Notes: a model not told the origin generated them from the letters alone. A DNA stretch of 64,000 bases from Microvirga sp. 17 mud 1-3 (GCF_003151255.1 NZ_CP029481.1:868001-932000), one strand, 5' to 3'. Positions 34,723 through 44,230 are shown, counted from the first letter of the stretch. A program made the numbers and translations.

Positions 34723-36645
34723 ATGCGAGCTCTTACTATTGCCGCAGGCCTTCTTCTAGGTCTTGCCGCTTCCTCCGCTAGCGCTGAAACGAAAAATCCG
34801 GGAACTTTCGTCTTTCTCTGGACGGATGACGTTCAATCCTTCGATCCGGCCTATATCGCCAATACTCCAAGTTCATATGGAGTGCTGAACGTCTATAGCC
34901 GTCTGTTGAATTACAAGGGATCCGAAATATCGGAATTCGTCCCCGCCATCTCGACCGAAGTGCCGTCGCTTGAAAATGGCCTGATCAAGCAAGGTCCGGA
35001 CGGATCGGTGACCTACACTTTTCCCATCCGCAAAGGCGTGCGCACCCACAAGGTCGGCGTGAAGGGCGCTGACGGGAAGGTCACCTGGGAATATCTCGAT
35101 ACCCTCACGGATGCCCAGAAATCCTCAGTCGAACCCGGTTACGGCGAGATCACGGCCGAGGATGTGCGCTACTCATTCTTGCGCGCGATCCTCATGGGGC
35201 AGTCGTGGATGTCCAATGCCATCACGGAGGTCATCACGGCGGGCAAATACCCTGATATTGCCAAATGGGTGGAGGCAGAAGGCGGCGGCGCGAAGATCAA
35301 GGAAGCAAGCCCGGACGTCTTGCGCAAGGTGTACGACCAGCTTGCATCACAGATCACCGTAGAAGGTGATAAAGTAACAATGAAGCTGCCGAAGTCGTTT
35401 CCTGCAACCCTTGGCGTCGTCGCTTTGCCGTTTGGTGCCTCGATCGTCGACAAGGAATGGGTCGCGTCGGTCGGAGGCTGGGATGGTTCGGGTGATACTT
35501 GGATCAAGTACTACCGCCCGGAGCTGAGCGCCGATCCTCTCTTCGCACAGGAGAACGGCAGCGGCCCCTTCATGCTCGAGGACTGGAACCGAACCGAGCG
35601 GCGCATCACTTTGAAGCGCTTCAACAACTACTTCTTGGAGCCTGCTTCTCTTGAGCGGGTCGTCATGCGCACCGTCCCCGAGTGGACGACGCGGCGGCTC
35701 CAGCTATTGTCGGGAGACGCGGACTTCGTGACGACGCCAGTCGAGTTCCTGGACGAGTTGAGCAAGACGGACGGCATCAAGGTCGTCGATGGTCTTCCCA
35801 AGGTCTTCGGCCGAGGCCTGTTTTTTGCCTGGCCGGTGGATGATGCGGACAATCCAGCGATCGGCAGTGGCAAGCTCGACGGGGCGGGCATTCCGCCGGA
35901 CTTCTTTGCCGATATCGATGTCCGCAAGGGCTTCAACTATGCGCAGAATTATGACGCGCTCCTGAAGCAGGTCCTGCTCGGTAAGACCGTGCAGTCGCGT
36001 GGTCCGTCCGTGCGTGGGATCATGGGGTACCGTCCGGATTCGCCGGTCTATTCCTACAACCCGGCAAAGGCCGCGGAGCACTTCAAGAAGGCCTACGGAG
36101 GCAAGCTGTGGGAGACCGGCTTCACCCTTACGGCGTATGTGCAGGAGGGTACGCCTCAGGGAACGGCGGCATTGTCTGCCTTGCAGCAGGGCCTGCAGCG
36201 CATCAACCCGAAGTTCAAGCTCAAGATTCAGTCGCTCCCGTGGGCCTCGATCTCGGACAAGCTCAATAACCGGGCAAAGCCGGCGTCGCCGCTGACCTAC
36301 ATGGGTTGGGGACCTGATTACTCCGATCCGGGCGGGCCGCTCGGAGCTGCGTCCTATTACCTTTCCCCCACGGGCCTCGTCGGCGGCATGGTCGGCCAGG
36401 GCTATCGCGACCTGATGGCCGAGAAGTTCAAGCCTCTCCTGGATGAGGCGTGGGCCTCCAACGATCCGGCCGTGCGCGAGCCGATCTACGCGAAGCTACA
36501 GGAAATGTCGTACGAGTATGCGACGACCCAGTTCCTCTGGGAGGAATTCGGATACATCGTGACACGCAGCAACATCGATGGTTTCGTCAATAACATGATC
36601 CTCTACGGGGCCTGGGACTTTTCGACCATCAAGAAGGCGAACTGA
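34723..36645 (+). CDS. Peptide ABC transporter substrate-binding protein, family 5
   Basis: 640 residues: signal peptide MRALTIAAGLLLGLAASSASA, then the large family 5 (DppA/OppA-type) binding fold (VQSFDPAYIANTPSSYGVLNVYSRLL; YSFLRAILMG; NGSGPFMLEDWNRTERRITLKRF). About 100 residues longer than E. coli DppA, with extra insertions before residue 230. Delivers a peptide-like substrate to the two permeases that follow. The hairpin at 36657-36681 immediately after its stop should protect or separately end its transcript. The following enzymes suggest D-residue peptides as substrates. Confidence 0.9.
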   Translation: MRALTIAAGLLLGLAASSASAETKNPGTFVFLWTDDVQSFDPAYIANTPSSYGVLNVYSRLLNYKGSEISEFVPAISTEVPSLENGLIKQGPDGSVTYTFPIRKGVRTHKVGVKGADGKVTWEYLDTLTDAQKSSVEPGYGEITAEDVRYSFLRAILMGQSWMSNAITEVITAGKYPDIAKWVEAEGGGAKIKEASPDVLRKVYDQLASQITVEGDKVTMKLPKSFPATLGVVALPFGASIVDKEWVASVGGWDGSGDTWIKYYRPELSADPLFAQENGSGPFMLEDWNRTERRITLKRFNNYFLEPASLERVVMRTVPEWTTRRLQLLSGDADFVTTPVEFLDELSKTDGIKVVDGLPKVFGRGLFFAWPVDDADNPAIGSGKLDGAGIPPDFFADIDVRKGFNYAQNYDALLKQVLLGKTVQSRGPSVRGIMGYRPDSPVYSYNPAKAAEHFKKAYGGKLWETGFTLTAYVQEGTPQGTAALSALQQGLQRINPKFKLKIQSLPWASISDKLNNRAKPASPLTYMGWGPDYSDPGGPLGAASYYLSPTGLVGGMVGQGYRDLMAEKFKPLLDEAWASNDPAVREPIYAKLQEMSYEYATTQFLWEEFGYIVTRSNIDGFVNNMILYGAWDFSTIKKAN

Positions 36646-36656
36646 GCCCGATTCAC

Positions 36657-36681
36657 AGCCGGACGGCTCGTCCGTCCGGCT
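36657..36681 (+). terminator. Hairpin between binding-protein and permease genes
   Basis: Perfect 10-base stem AGCCGGACGG / CCGTCCGGCT, loop CTCGT, then CTCCTTCTCC. Placement 11 bases after the binding-protein stop fits a partial terminator or 3'-end stabiliser that keeps binding protein in excess of the membrane parts. Confidence 0.65.
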
Positions 36682-36708
36682 CCTCCTTCTCCAATCGGAA
36701 CGCTACGT

Positions 36709-37746
36709 GTGCTGAACTACGCTTTTCGGCGGCTCCTCATGCTGCCCGTCGTGATGTTCGCTTTATCCCTGATGATATTTGCGTTGCAGATGTCATTGAC
36801 TCCAACCCAGCGGCTTGCGGCCTATGCTCCCTCGCCGGACTTCTTGAAAGGCGGACAGGAGAGCATCCGCGCGCTCATCGAGCAGTATGGCCTGAACGAT
36901 CCATTCTACATTCAATACGGCCGCTGGATCGGAAACATCCTCACGGGAAATCTGGGCTGGTCTGAAACCGCCAGGCAGCCAGTTGGGGTCGCACTCGCGT
37001 CTCTTCTGCCGGCGACGATCGAACTGGTCTTCCTGGCCTTCTTTCCAGGACTGTTCCTCGCCATCTATCTCGGCTCGCGTGCCGGAATCCATCTCAACCG
37101 CTGGCCCGATCACCTCATCCGCGTCTTCACGATCCTCGGCTGGTCGTTCCCCGTCTATGTCTTCGGCCTGCTGATGCTGCTGATCTTCTATTCTGCGCTC
37201 GACTGGTTCCCGCCAGGACGCCTGAGCCAATGGGCACAAGCCGTCGTCTCCTCGCCCGATTTCGTCCGCTATACCGGAGCGAACACCGTGGACGCGCTCC
37301 TGAACGGCAACTTCTCCGTCTTCCTGGATGCGCTCCGCCATCTCGTGGCTCCCGTCGTCACCCTGATCTACGTCAATCTGGCGAACATGACGCGCGTCAT
37401 GCGCACATCGATGCTTGAGACGCTGCGGCAGGACTATGTGCGAACCGCACGAGCCAAGGGAATGCCGCGGCGTGTTGTGGAGCTCCATCATGCCCGGCGC
37501 AATGCTCTGCTCCCGGTTGCCACGATCGCCGGAATGGAACTGGCCTATATGATGGGCGGCGTCGTCATCACGGAAACGATCTTCGATTATTCCGGCCTCG
37601 GGCAATTTGCCGCAAAGTCTGCAGCGAACCTAGATTTCCCGGCGATCCTGGGCTTCGGCCTCTACTTTGCGGTGGTCCTCGTCGTTCTCAATCTCTTGGT
37701 CGACCTCATCTATCCGCTCCTCGATCCTAGAGTGAAGACAAAGTGA
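36709..37746 (+). CDS. Peptide ABC transporter permease, DppB-type
   Basis: 345 residues from a GTG start (GTGCTGAACTAC). Six hydrophobic segments, N-terminal RRLLMLPVVMFALSLMIFAL, and the permease docking loop DYVRTARAKGMPRRVVELHHARRNALLPV. The GTGA overlap with the next gene couples translation. Confidence 0.92.
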   Translation: MLNYAFRRLLMLPVVMFALSLMIFALQMSLTPTQRLAAYAPSPDFLKGGQESIRALIEQYGLNDPFYIQYGRWIGNILTGNLGWSETARQPVGVALASLLPATIELVFLAFFPGLFLAIYLGSRAGIHLNRWPDHLIRVFTILGWSFPVYVFGLLMLLIFYSALDWFPPGRLSQWAQAVVSSPDFVRYTGANTVDALLNGNFSVFLDALRHLVAPVVTLIYVNLANMTRVMRTSMLETLRQDYVRTARAKGMPRRVVELHHARRNALLPVATIAGMELAYMMGGVVITETIFDYSGLGQFAAKSAANLDFPAILGFGLYFAVVLVVLNLLVDLIYPLLDPRVKTK

Positions 37747-38615
37747 AAACGCTCCGGTACTTCGCTAGAAATCCCATGTCGGTCCTCGGCGTGGCCATTC
37801 TCGTGGCCTTCGTGCTGATCGCCATCTTCGCGCCCGTCCTGGCACCTCCGCAGGAGTTCCAGATCACGCCCTACGACACCCCGAGGGCCGGCTTCACGGC
37901 GACGCCGCAGCCGCCCTCAGAGGAAGCGATCTTCGGGACGACCGAAGGGCAATACGACATCTACTATGCGGTGGTGTGGGGCACACGGACTGCGTTCAAG
38001 ATCGGGCTCGGTGTCGTTGCGATCTCGGTCCTTGTCGGAACCATCGTAGGGGCCATCGCCGCATACTACGGAGGGATGGTGGACGAAGTTCTGATGCGTA
38101 CGGTCGACGTGTTCATGGCAGTCCCCTTCCTGATCGCCGCGATGGTGCTCACGGCTCTGCTCGGCAAGGGTATCGTTCCCGTCACCATCGCGTTGGCGAC
38201 TTTCGGCTGGATGGGTTACGCCCGCATCATCCGCAGCGAGATGCTCCGCATCCGTGAAATGGACTACGTCCACGCGGCAAGGACATATGGAGCGAGCGAC
38301 CTCAGGCTCATCGCGCTTCATATCATCCCGAATGCCTTCTTTCCTGTGCTTGTCCTTGCGACGATGGCCACAGGATCGATGGTCCTGTCGGCATCGGCTC
38401 TCAGCTTCCTCGGCGTCGGCACCGAAGAGGGCTATGCCGACTGGGGGCAGTTCATCGCCTATTCGCGCAATTGGATCGTCGGACAACCAGGGAACCCGTT
38501 CCAGTACTGGTACACGTTGGCATTCCCGGGCGCCGCGATTTTCCTGTTCGTCTTATCGTGGAACCTCGTAGGTGACACGCTGCGGGACATCCTGGATCCC
38601 CGCCACTCTCATTGA
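37743..38615 (+). CDS. Peptide ABC transporter permease, DppC-type
   Basis: 290 residues from GTG 37743, overlapping the DppB-type stop by four bases. N-terminal NPMSVLGVAILVAFVLIAIFAPVLAP typical of OppC/DppC, and docking loop DYVHAARTYGASDLRLIALHIIPNAFFPV. The serine hydrolase gene starts 15 bases after it, so transport and processing genes form one operon. Confidence 0.92.
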   Translation: MKTLRYFARNPMSVLGVAILVAFVLIAIFAPVLAPPQEFQITPYDTPRAGFTATPQPPSEEAIFGTTEGQYDIYYAVVWGTRTAFKIGLGVVAISVLVGTIVGAIAAYYGGMVDEVLMRTVDVFMAVPFLIAAMVLTALLGKGIVPVTIALATFGWMGYARIIRSEMLRIREMDYVHAARTYGASDLRLIALHIIPNAFFPVLVLATMATGSMVLSASALSFLGVGTEEGYADWGQFIAYSRNWIVGQPGNPFQYWYTLAFPGAAIFLFVLSWNLVGDTLRDILDPRHSH

Positions 38616-38630
38616 CAAAGGAGACGGTCA

Positions 38631-40307
38631 TTGACCTCACTCAACGCCACTGCCGTCGAGCAGTTCGAAGACTTGATCCGTCATGAGGTAGAGGACAAGG
38701 CGATCCCCTCGATCTCATACGCCCTTGTCGACCGAGACTTCGTTCTGGCGCAAGGTCACATCCAGCGGCACGATCTTGACTTCGATATGCGCGAGGATAC
38801 GTGTTTCCGCATTGGCTCCATCACCAAGACCTTCACGGCTGTTGCGATCATGCAGCTCGTGGAGGAGGGTCTCGTCGATCTCGATGCAGACGTGTCGGAG
38901 TACCTGCCAGGATTTCAGCCGCTGAATCCGTTCAAGGGTCGTGAAACGGGACCCTATGGATCCCAGATCAGCCTCCGGAAACTGATGAGCCACACGGCCG
39001 GTATCGTTCGCGAGCCCAAAAGCGGCCACTATCTGGATTCGACACGGCCGCCCCTCGCCGAAACCGTGGCCGAGCTTGCGACATCGACGCTGAAGCAGGA
39101 TCCGAGCGCAGGCGTCATGCATTATTCCAACGCGGGCATCGCGGTAGTCGGCATGGTCATCGAGAAAGTCACCCGCAAGACCTATTCCGAGTACATCAGC
39201 GAGAAAATCCTGCGGCCGCTCGGGATGCATCATACCTCGTCCGGGATGGCCCCCGGCATCCGTGAGCGGCTTGCGCCTGCCAATATGTGGACGCTCGATG
39301 GGGACAGCCCTGCGCCGGTCTTCAGCCTGGGAGGCTCCCCGGCCGGGAATATCTTTTCGACAACAGGCGATATGGCGAAATATGCACAATGCCTGCTCCG
39401 GGGCGGATTCGGGCCCGATGGAAGTGCAATCGTCTCGCCCGCTTCGCTAAGGGAAATGTGGCAGCCGATCGGAAAGCGCCCTTCCGGTCATGACAAGGCG
39501 CTGAACGGATACGGCCTAGGCTTCGGCATCGGCGACATCGATGGTTGGACATCGGTCGGCCATGGCGGCGCTGTTTACGGCTATGCATCGCAGATGATGT
39601 TGCTGCCAAGTGCGGGCTTAGGCGTTCTCATCTTCGCAACTCTGGACTTCGTCAATCAGATTGCCTCGAGAATCGGTGCGGATGGGCTGCGGATCGCTTT
39701 GGCTGAGCGAAATATGGGACCGCGTCTTCCCCGGCTGCAGAATCCTCCACCCATCACGGACGAGCAGCTGGCGACGCTTCCCGGTCACTATCGGCATGAA
39801 TCGACCGGCGAGATTGTGGAGGTCAAGGAGCATACGAAGAAGCTCTACCTCATGGGCGAAGGAGTCCCGCTCCAAATCAAGCCTGTTGCCGGTACCGATT
39901 TCGTCATCGATGGTCGCATCTACGGCCGAGGCTCAGAATATCCGCATATGAATCTCTCATTTCCCGAGCCGGAGACTCTGGTTTGGAAAGGCGCCCGCTG
40001 GAAGCGCATCGCAACGCTCCCGACCGAACAGGTGCCACCCGAGATAGCGCCTCATCTGGGTGAATATGGCCCGGACTTCAATATAACGTACCTGTATTAC
40101 AGTCACGGTGAACTGCGGTGCCTCATCGAGTATTTCTGCACGCATGTATGCGAACCGGTCGATGCAGGACGGTTCCGTATGCACGGGCTTCTATACGAAG
40201 AAGAGATCCTCGAGCTTGGCGCCGTGGATGACCAGGGACGCAGCGGAATTCGCGTCGGCCCCATGTTTCTTGCTCGGCGCAATCAACCGGCAGAGTGTGC
40301 AAGTTGA
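38631..40307 (+). CDS. Serine hydrolase, beta-lactamase/D-aminopeptidase (S12) family
   Basis: 558 residues from a TTG start, with AAGGAG nine bases before it. Penicillin-binding fold: SITK with Ser63 and Lys66, YSN with Tyr165 and Asn167, and HGG at 311-313 in place of KTG. No signal peptide, so cytoplasmic, unlike beta-lactamases. After the catalytic domain (to about 370) come about 190 residues rich in beta-strand, resembling the extra domains of Ochrobactrum D-aminopeptidase (DAP) and related esterases. Position in a peptide import operon with an M55 D-aminopeptidase supports a role in cleaving imported D-peptides or D-amino acid amides; esterase activity is possible. Confidence 0.85.
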   Translation: MTSLNATAVEQFEDLIRHEVEDKAIPSISYALVDRDFVLAQGHIQRHDLDFDMREDTCFRIGSITKTFTAVAIMQLVEEGLVDLDADVSEYLPGFQPLNPFKGRETGPYGSQISLRKLMSHTAGIVREPKSGHYLDSTRPPLAETVAELATSTLKQDPSAGVMHYSNAGIAVVGMVIEKVTRKTYSEYISEKILRPLGMHHTSSGMAPGIRERLAPANMWTLDGDSPAPVFSLGGSPAGNIFSTTGDMAKYAQCLLRGGFGPDGSAIVSPASLREMWQPIGKRPSGHDKALNGYGLGFGIGDIDGWTSVGHGGAVYGYASQMMLLPSAGLGVLIFATLDFVNQIASRIGADGLRIALAERNMGPRLPRLQNPPPITDEQLATLPGHYRHESTGEIVEVKEHTKKLYLMGEGVPLQIKPVAGTDFVIDGRIYGRGSEYPHMNLSFPEPETLVWKGARWKRIATLPTEQVPPEIAPHLGEYGPDFNITYLYYSHGELRCLIEYFCTHVCEPVDAGRFRMHGLLYEEEILELGAVDDQGRSGIRVGPMFLARRNQPAECAS

Positions 40308-41416
40308 GTGCGGTTCCCAAAGTGAACGATCTCACGACCATGGAGTCTCCGCTCGGTCCGAGAATGCGGATCAATGGTCGTGAGGTCGATTATTTTTGTG
40401 GCACCAGCTACTACTGTCTCCATGGTCATTCCGAGGTCATCGATGCTGCATGTGCGGCAACCCGCCAGTTCGGAATGGGGCCCGGCACCCTTGCTCAGAT
40501 GGGCGTTTATCAGGACCTTCAAGAGCGGCTGAATGCGTGGTTTGGCGTCGAGCACGTTGTCAGCCTCATGTCGGGCTATTCAAGTCCGATGGCGCTTTTG
40601 CAGGGCCTGCGCGATGACTTCGATGTGGTCTTTGTCGATGCTGCCACCCATTACAGTGCCCGTGATGCCCTCGGCACGCTTTCCAAGCCTATCTTCAGCT
40701 TCCGCCACCTCGATCCCGAATCCCTGGCCGACGCTCTTGCGCGCCATGTCGGAGCGCGGCAGCGACCTCTCATCGTCACGGATGGCGTCTTCCCTTCATC
40801 CGGAGCGCTCGCGCCTCTCAAGGACTACAGGCGCGCGATGGAGCCGTACGAAGGAGCCTGTCTTGCTGTCGACGATTCCCACGGCGTTGGCACGCTCGGC
40901 AGCAGCGGACGCGGCTCACTGCAGCATGCCGGGATCGAAACCGAAGGCAATTTTCTTGCAGGTACATTGAGCAAGGCCTTCGGGGCATCCGGCGGTATTG
41001 TTCCGGGCAACCGTGCGCTTGCGGACAAGATATCCGCAAACGCAATGGTCATGCGCGGTGCCTCGCCCATGACGCCGGGGGCGGCGGCGGCCGCCACCGC
41101 AGCGTTGAAGATCCTACAATCCAAGCCTCAGATGCGCGAGAATCTGATACGGAACGTCCAGCATATGCGCGGCGGGCTTCGGAAGATCGGCTTCGATATC
41201 GCCGATACGCCCGTCCCGATTGTCAGTGTCCGCGGCGCGGTCGATTTCGATCGCCTCCGTGAGAGGCTTGACGCTAGGGACATCATCGTCAAGGTGGTCA
41301 AACCGTCAGGATACTCGGATGCGCCGGATGTCCCGAGCATGCGCCTGGCTGTGTTCTCGGAGCATTCCCCCGAGCAGATCGACGGCCTTCTATCGTCAAT
41401 CTCAGAACTCGCATAA
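40295..41416 (+). CDS. PLP enzyme of the alpha-oxoamine synthase family
   Basis: 373 residues. Start is uncertain: GTG 40295 as given, or TTG 40304 overlapping the upstream stop. The fold is that of 8-amino-7-oxononanoate synthase (BioF) and 2-amino-3-ketobutyrate CoA ligase (Kbl): GTSYYCLHGHSEVIDA, DAATHYSARDAL, VDDSHGVGTLG with Asp193 and His196 for PLP, and the Schiff-base Lys227 in TLSKAFGASGG. Alpha-oxoamine synthases condense an amino acid with an acyl-CoA; the amino acid and acyl group here are unknown. Bio genes are absent nearby. The D-peptide context suggests it uses or releases an amino acid from those peptides, which would be unusual. Confidence 0.83.
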   Translation: MCKLSAVPKVNDLTTMESPLGPRMRINGREVDYFCGTSYYCLHGHSEVIDAACAATRQFGMGPGTLAQMGVYQDLQERLNAWFGVEHVVSLMSGYSSPMALLQGLRDDFDVVFVDAATHYSARDALGTLSKPIFSFRHLDPESLADALARHVGARQRPLIVTDGVFPSSGALAPLKDYRRAMEPYEGACLAVDDSHGVGTLGSSGRGSLQHAGIETEGNFLAGTLSKAFGASGGIVPGNRALADKISANAMVMRGASPMTPGAAAAATAALKILQSKPQMRENLIRNVQHMRGGLRKIGFDIADTPVPIVSVRGAVDFDRLRERLDARDIIVKVVKPSGYSDAPDVPSMRLAVFSEHSPEQIDGLLSSISELA

Positions 41417-41428
41417 TCAGAGGAACGT

Positions 41429-42226
41429 ATGAAAGTCTTCATCAGCGCAGACATTGAAGGCACGGCAGGAATCACCGCCTGGGACGAAGCCAAGAAGGGC
41501 AACCCGGAATACGCGGAGTTCCGTGAATACATGACGGACGAGCTCGTCGCCGCATGCGAGGGCGCAAAGGCTGCGGGTGCTACGGAAGTGTTCGTGAAGG
41601 ATGCGCACTCCACGGCACGAAACCTGAACCTCTCCCGGTTGCCCGAATACGTCCGCATCATGCGCGGCTGGAGCGGGCATCCGGACATGATGATGTTCGG
41701 TATCGATTCGAGCTTTTCCGCGGCTCTCTACACCGGCTATCACAACAAGGCAGGAACGGATACAAATCCGCTGGCTCACACTCTGACTGGCACCGTTTCG
41801 AGACTTTTGATCAACGGCGAAGTTGCCTCCGAGTTTACGATCAATGCCCTCTGCGCGGCGCGCTATGGCGTCCCGTCGGCGTTCCTTTCCGGTGATGCCG
41901 GCATGTGCGAAGACGCAAAGGCCATTGTGGCCGGCATCGGAACAGTGGCGACGAGCGAAGGCTTCGGTCCCGCAACGTCTTCGCTGTCGCCACGTGCATC
42001 CGTGGAGGCGATCCGCAACGGCGTCGAGGCGGCGCTGTCGGGCGACCTTTCAAAATGCTTGCCTCGCCTTGCCAAAGACTTCGAGCTGATTGTCGAATAT
42101 ACGACGCCGACCGAAGCCTTCCGCGGGAGCTGGTATCCGGGCATGGAGCACATGGCGCCGCGCAAGCTTCGCTACCGGTCGAATGACTTCTTCGAAATCC
42201 AGCGAGCGATCCGTTTCATCGTCTGA
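41429..42226 (+). CDS. M55 family D-aminopeptidase (DppA-like)
   Basis: 265 residues, similar in length to Bacillus subtilis DppA, a D-Ala-D-Ala and D-Ala-Gly-Gly aminopeptidase. The zinc ligands known from DppA line up: Asp8 and Glu10 in ADIEGTAG, His60 in KDAHSTARN, His105 in GYHNKAG and Glu134 in GEVASEFTINAL. Cytoplasmic. Note that B. subtilis DppA is likewise encoded with a peptide transporter. Ends the operon; hairpin at 42278 follows. Together with the serine hydrolase it is the strongest evidence that the imported peptides carry D-residues. Confidence 0.9.
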   Translation: MKVFISADIEGTAGITAWDEAKKGNPEYAEFREYMTDELVAACEGAKAAGATEVFVKDAHSTARNLNLSRLPEYVRIMRGWSGHPDMMMFGIDSSFSAALYTGYHNKAGTDTNPLAHTLTGTVSRLLINGEVASEFTINALCAARYGVPSAFLSGDAGMCEDAKAIVAGIGTVATSEGFGPATSSLSPRASVEAIRNGVEAALSGDLSKCLPRLAKDFELIVEYTTPTEAFRGSWYPGMEHMAPRKLRYRSNDFFEIQRAIRFIV

Positions 42227-42277
42227 GCCTCGGCTGAAATTTTAGGTTGACGCCTGCTCAATGGATTGATGGTCCGT

Positions 42278-42302
42278 ACATCCGTGCCTAGCGCACGGAT
42301 GT
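42278..42302 (+). terminator. Probable terminator of the D-peptide operon
   Basis: Perfect 10-base stem ACATCCGTGC / GCACGGATGT, loop CTAGC, followed by TCATCTTTGTC. Only a weak U tract, but it lies 51 bases after the last gene. Confidence 0.65.
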
Positions 42303-42659
42303 TCATCTTTGTCGGTCATGCACCCGGCAATTCGGAACGTTATTGAACAACATGCCCAGCATATATGGTCAGCCCTGGTCGCCTCCGACACCGGGAACAT
42401 AGCCCATCAAGCGCCAGTTGCAGGATGTTGTTATGTCACGCCGGAGGTGAAACTGTGAGGGGTAGATGGGCGGGCATGGCTACGCCTATCAATGCCGCGG
42501 GCCATTCTTTACTCGCGAAATTTTAGAACATGCGCGGGGCACCTGCACGAATGCATCATGAGACTGGCGGTGTCTCGCGCGGCCCATTAATACACCTCTC
42601 GACGCATTTATGCCCGCCCGTGGGCACGCCTCATAGTCCGATGACAGGAGCAGACATCA
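42303..42659. other. Intergenic region before the FAD dehydrogenase gene
   Basis: 357 bases with no ORF of coding character on either strand and no repeat of family 1 or 2. It must hold the promoter of the FAD-linked gene, since a terminator precedes it. AGGAGC at about 42649 is its ribosome-binding site. Nothing else recognised. Confidence 0.4.
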
Positions 42660-44048
42660 ATGGCCGCGGTTCTTGACGCATTGCGCGATGTGCTTGGCAG
42701 CGGTGGCCTCAAAACCGGAGACGACATTCCGCGCAAGAACTTCGGCGATGCAAGCAGCGCTAAGCCCCATGCGCCTCTTGCCCTTCTTCTCCCTCGCTCG
42801 ACGGAGGAGGTGTCACGCTGTCTGGCGATCTGTAATACCTTTAACCAAAGGCTTGTTCTACAAGGCGGAATGACTGGGCTGGCGGGCGGCGCGAATCCGC
42901 AGGAGGACGAGATCGCTCTCTCGCTCGAACGGATGGTGGGCGTAGAGGAAATCGACCGTGACAGCGCGACGTTGACGGCGCTTGCCGGCACGCCGCTCGC
43001 CGTCATCCAATCCGCAGCCGAGGAAGCGGGCTTTATGTGTGGAATTGATCTCGGCGCCCGCGGAAGCTGCACCATCGGCGGGAATGTCGCAACGAATGCA
43101 GGCGGCAACCAGGTTTACCGCTATGGAATGACGCGCCGGAACGTTCTCGGGCTCGAGGTTGTGCTGGCCGACGGCCGTATCGTCCGATCGCTCAACAAGA
43201 TGATGAAGAACAATGCCGGCTACGACTGGACGCAACTCTTCATTGGCAGCGAGGGCACGCTTGGTGTCGTGACCCGCGTGGTGATCCCCTTGCATCCGCG
43301 CTCATCGGGGCTCGCATCTGCTCTCTGCGGGATCGATACCTTTAGCGATGCGCTCACGGTGCTTCGTCGATTCGACAGCCGCTTTCCCGGCCGGCTTCTC
43401 GTGTTCGAGGCCATGTGGCGGGAGTATATGGATATTGCCATCGATCGATCGGGTCTCGCGCAACCGTTCGGGGAACGGCATGAAATTACCCTGCTCGTGG
43501 AGGCAACTATGGGGGATGACGCAGGCGGAGAGGAAGCCTTTACGGAGACCCTTGCAGAACTCATCGAGCAGGGTGTCATCAAGGACGCGCTGATTGCGCA
43601 ATCGGGCAGTGACCGCAATCGATTCTGGGCATACCGTGAGGCCAATTACGAGTTTGACCGTGTCCTCCCCAAGGGATCCCACTTTGACGTGAGTGTCCCT
43701 TTGTCCCGGATGGCGGAGGCTGTCGATCTGCTGCGCCAGCGAAGCCGTGGCCGGTGGCCAAATTCGGTGCTGATCGTGTACGGCCATGTGGCGGACAGCA
43801 ACATCCACCTCTCACTTTTCGACGCGGGCTACGACGAAACCGTCGGCCAAGAGATGAATGCGGTCGTTTATGGCATCATCTCTGATGTGGGCGGCACTGT
43901 CTCGGCAGAGCATGGGATCGGCTTTCTCAAGCGCCCCTATCTCGCCATGAGCCGCACCGCGCCGGAGCTCGATCTGATGAGGGTCATCAAGCAGGCACTC
44001 GATCCAAATGGAATTCTCAATTCGGGTCGCATTCTTGCTCCGGCATAA
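42660..44048 (+). CDS. FAD-linked 2-hydroxyacid dehydrogenase (GlcD/D-2-hydroxyglutarate type)
   Basis: 462 residues. FAD-binding PCMH domain: LVLQGGMTGLAGGANPQ, GARGSCTIGGNVATNAGGNQVYRYGMTRRNVLGLEVVLADG, KNNAGYDWTQLFIGSEGTLGVVTRV; C-terminal domain with HVADSNIHLS and SAEHGIGFLKRPYL, where the two His normally bind metal and substrate carboxylate. This is the layout of D-lactate, glycolate and D-2-hydroxyglutarate dehydrogenases; the substrate is an alpha-hydroxy acid. Its own promoter follows a terminator, and it converges with a TetR gene. D-2-hydroxyacids would fit the D-amino acid context, but this is inference. Confidence 0.87.
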   Translation: MAAVLDALRDVLGSGGLKTGDDIPRKNFGDASSAKPHAPLALLLPRSTEEVSRCLAICNTFNQRLVLQGGMTGLAGGANPQEDEIALSLERMVGVEEIDRDSATLTALAGTPLAVIQSAAEEAGFMCGIDLGARGSCTIGGNVATNAGGNQVYRYGMTRRNVLGLEVVLADGRIVRSLNKMMKNNAGYDWTQLFIGSEGTLGVVTRVVIPLHPRSSGLASALCGIDTFSDALTVLRRFDSRFPGRLLVFEAMWREYMDIAIDRSGLAQPFGERHEITLLVEATMGDDAGGEEAFTETLAELIEQGVIKDALIAQSGSDRNRFWAYREANYEFDRVLPKGSHFDVSVPLSRMAEAVDLLRQRSRGRWPNSVLIVYGHVADSNIHLSLFDAGYDETVGQEMNAVVYGIISDVGGTVSAEHGIGFLKRPYLAMSRTAPELDLMRVIKQALDPNGILNSGRILAPA

Positions 44049-44230
44049 GCCGGATATCCGAACGAAGTTTTCCCAGATGATGCAAGGAAACCTCTATCCA
44101 TTCGGATGGGCGTGCGGCTCATGTCGACGATCACGAAAGCCTACGACAGTTTCCCCTACCTAGCGCAGGGGAGCTGCCTCGCGAGCCCATTCTTCGGATG
44201 AAGGACTCTTCGCAGCTCCACAAGATTGTA

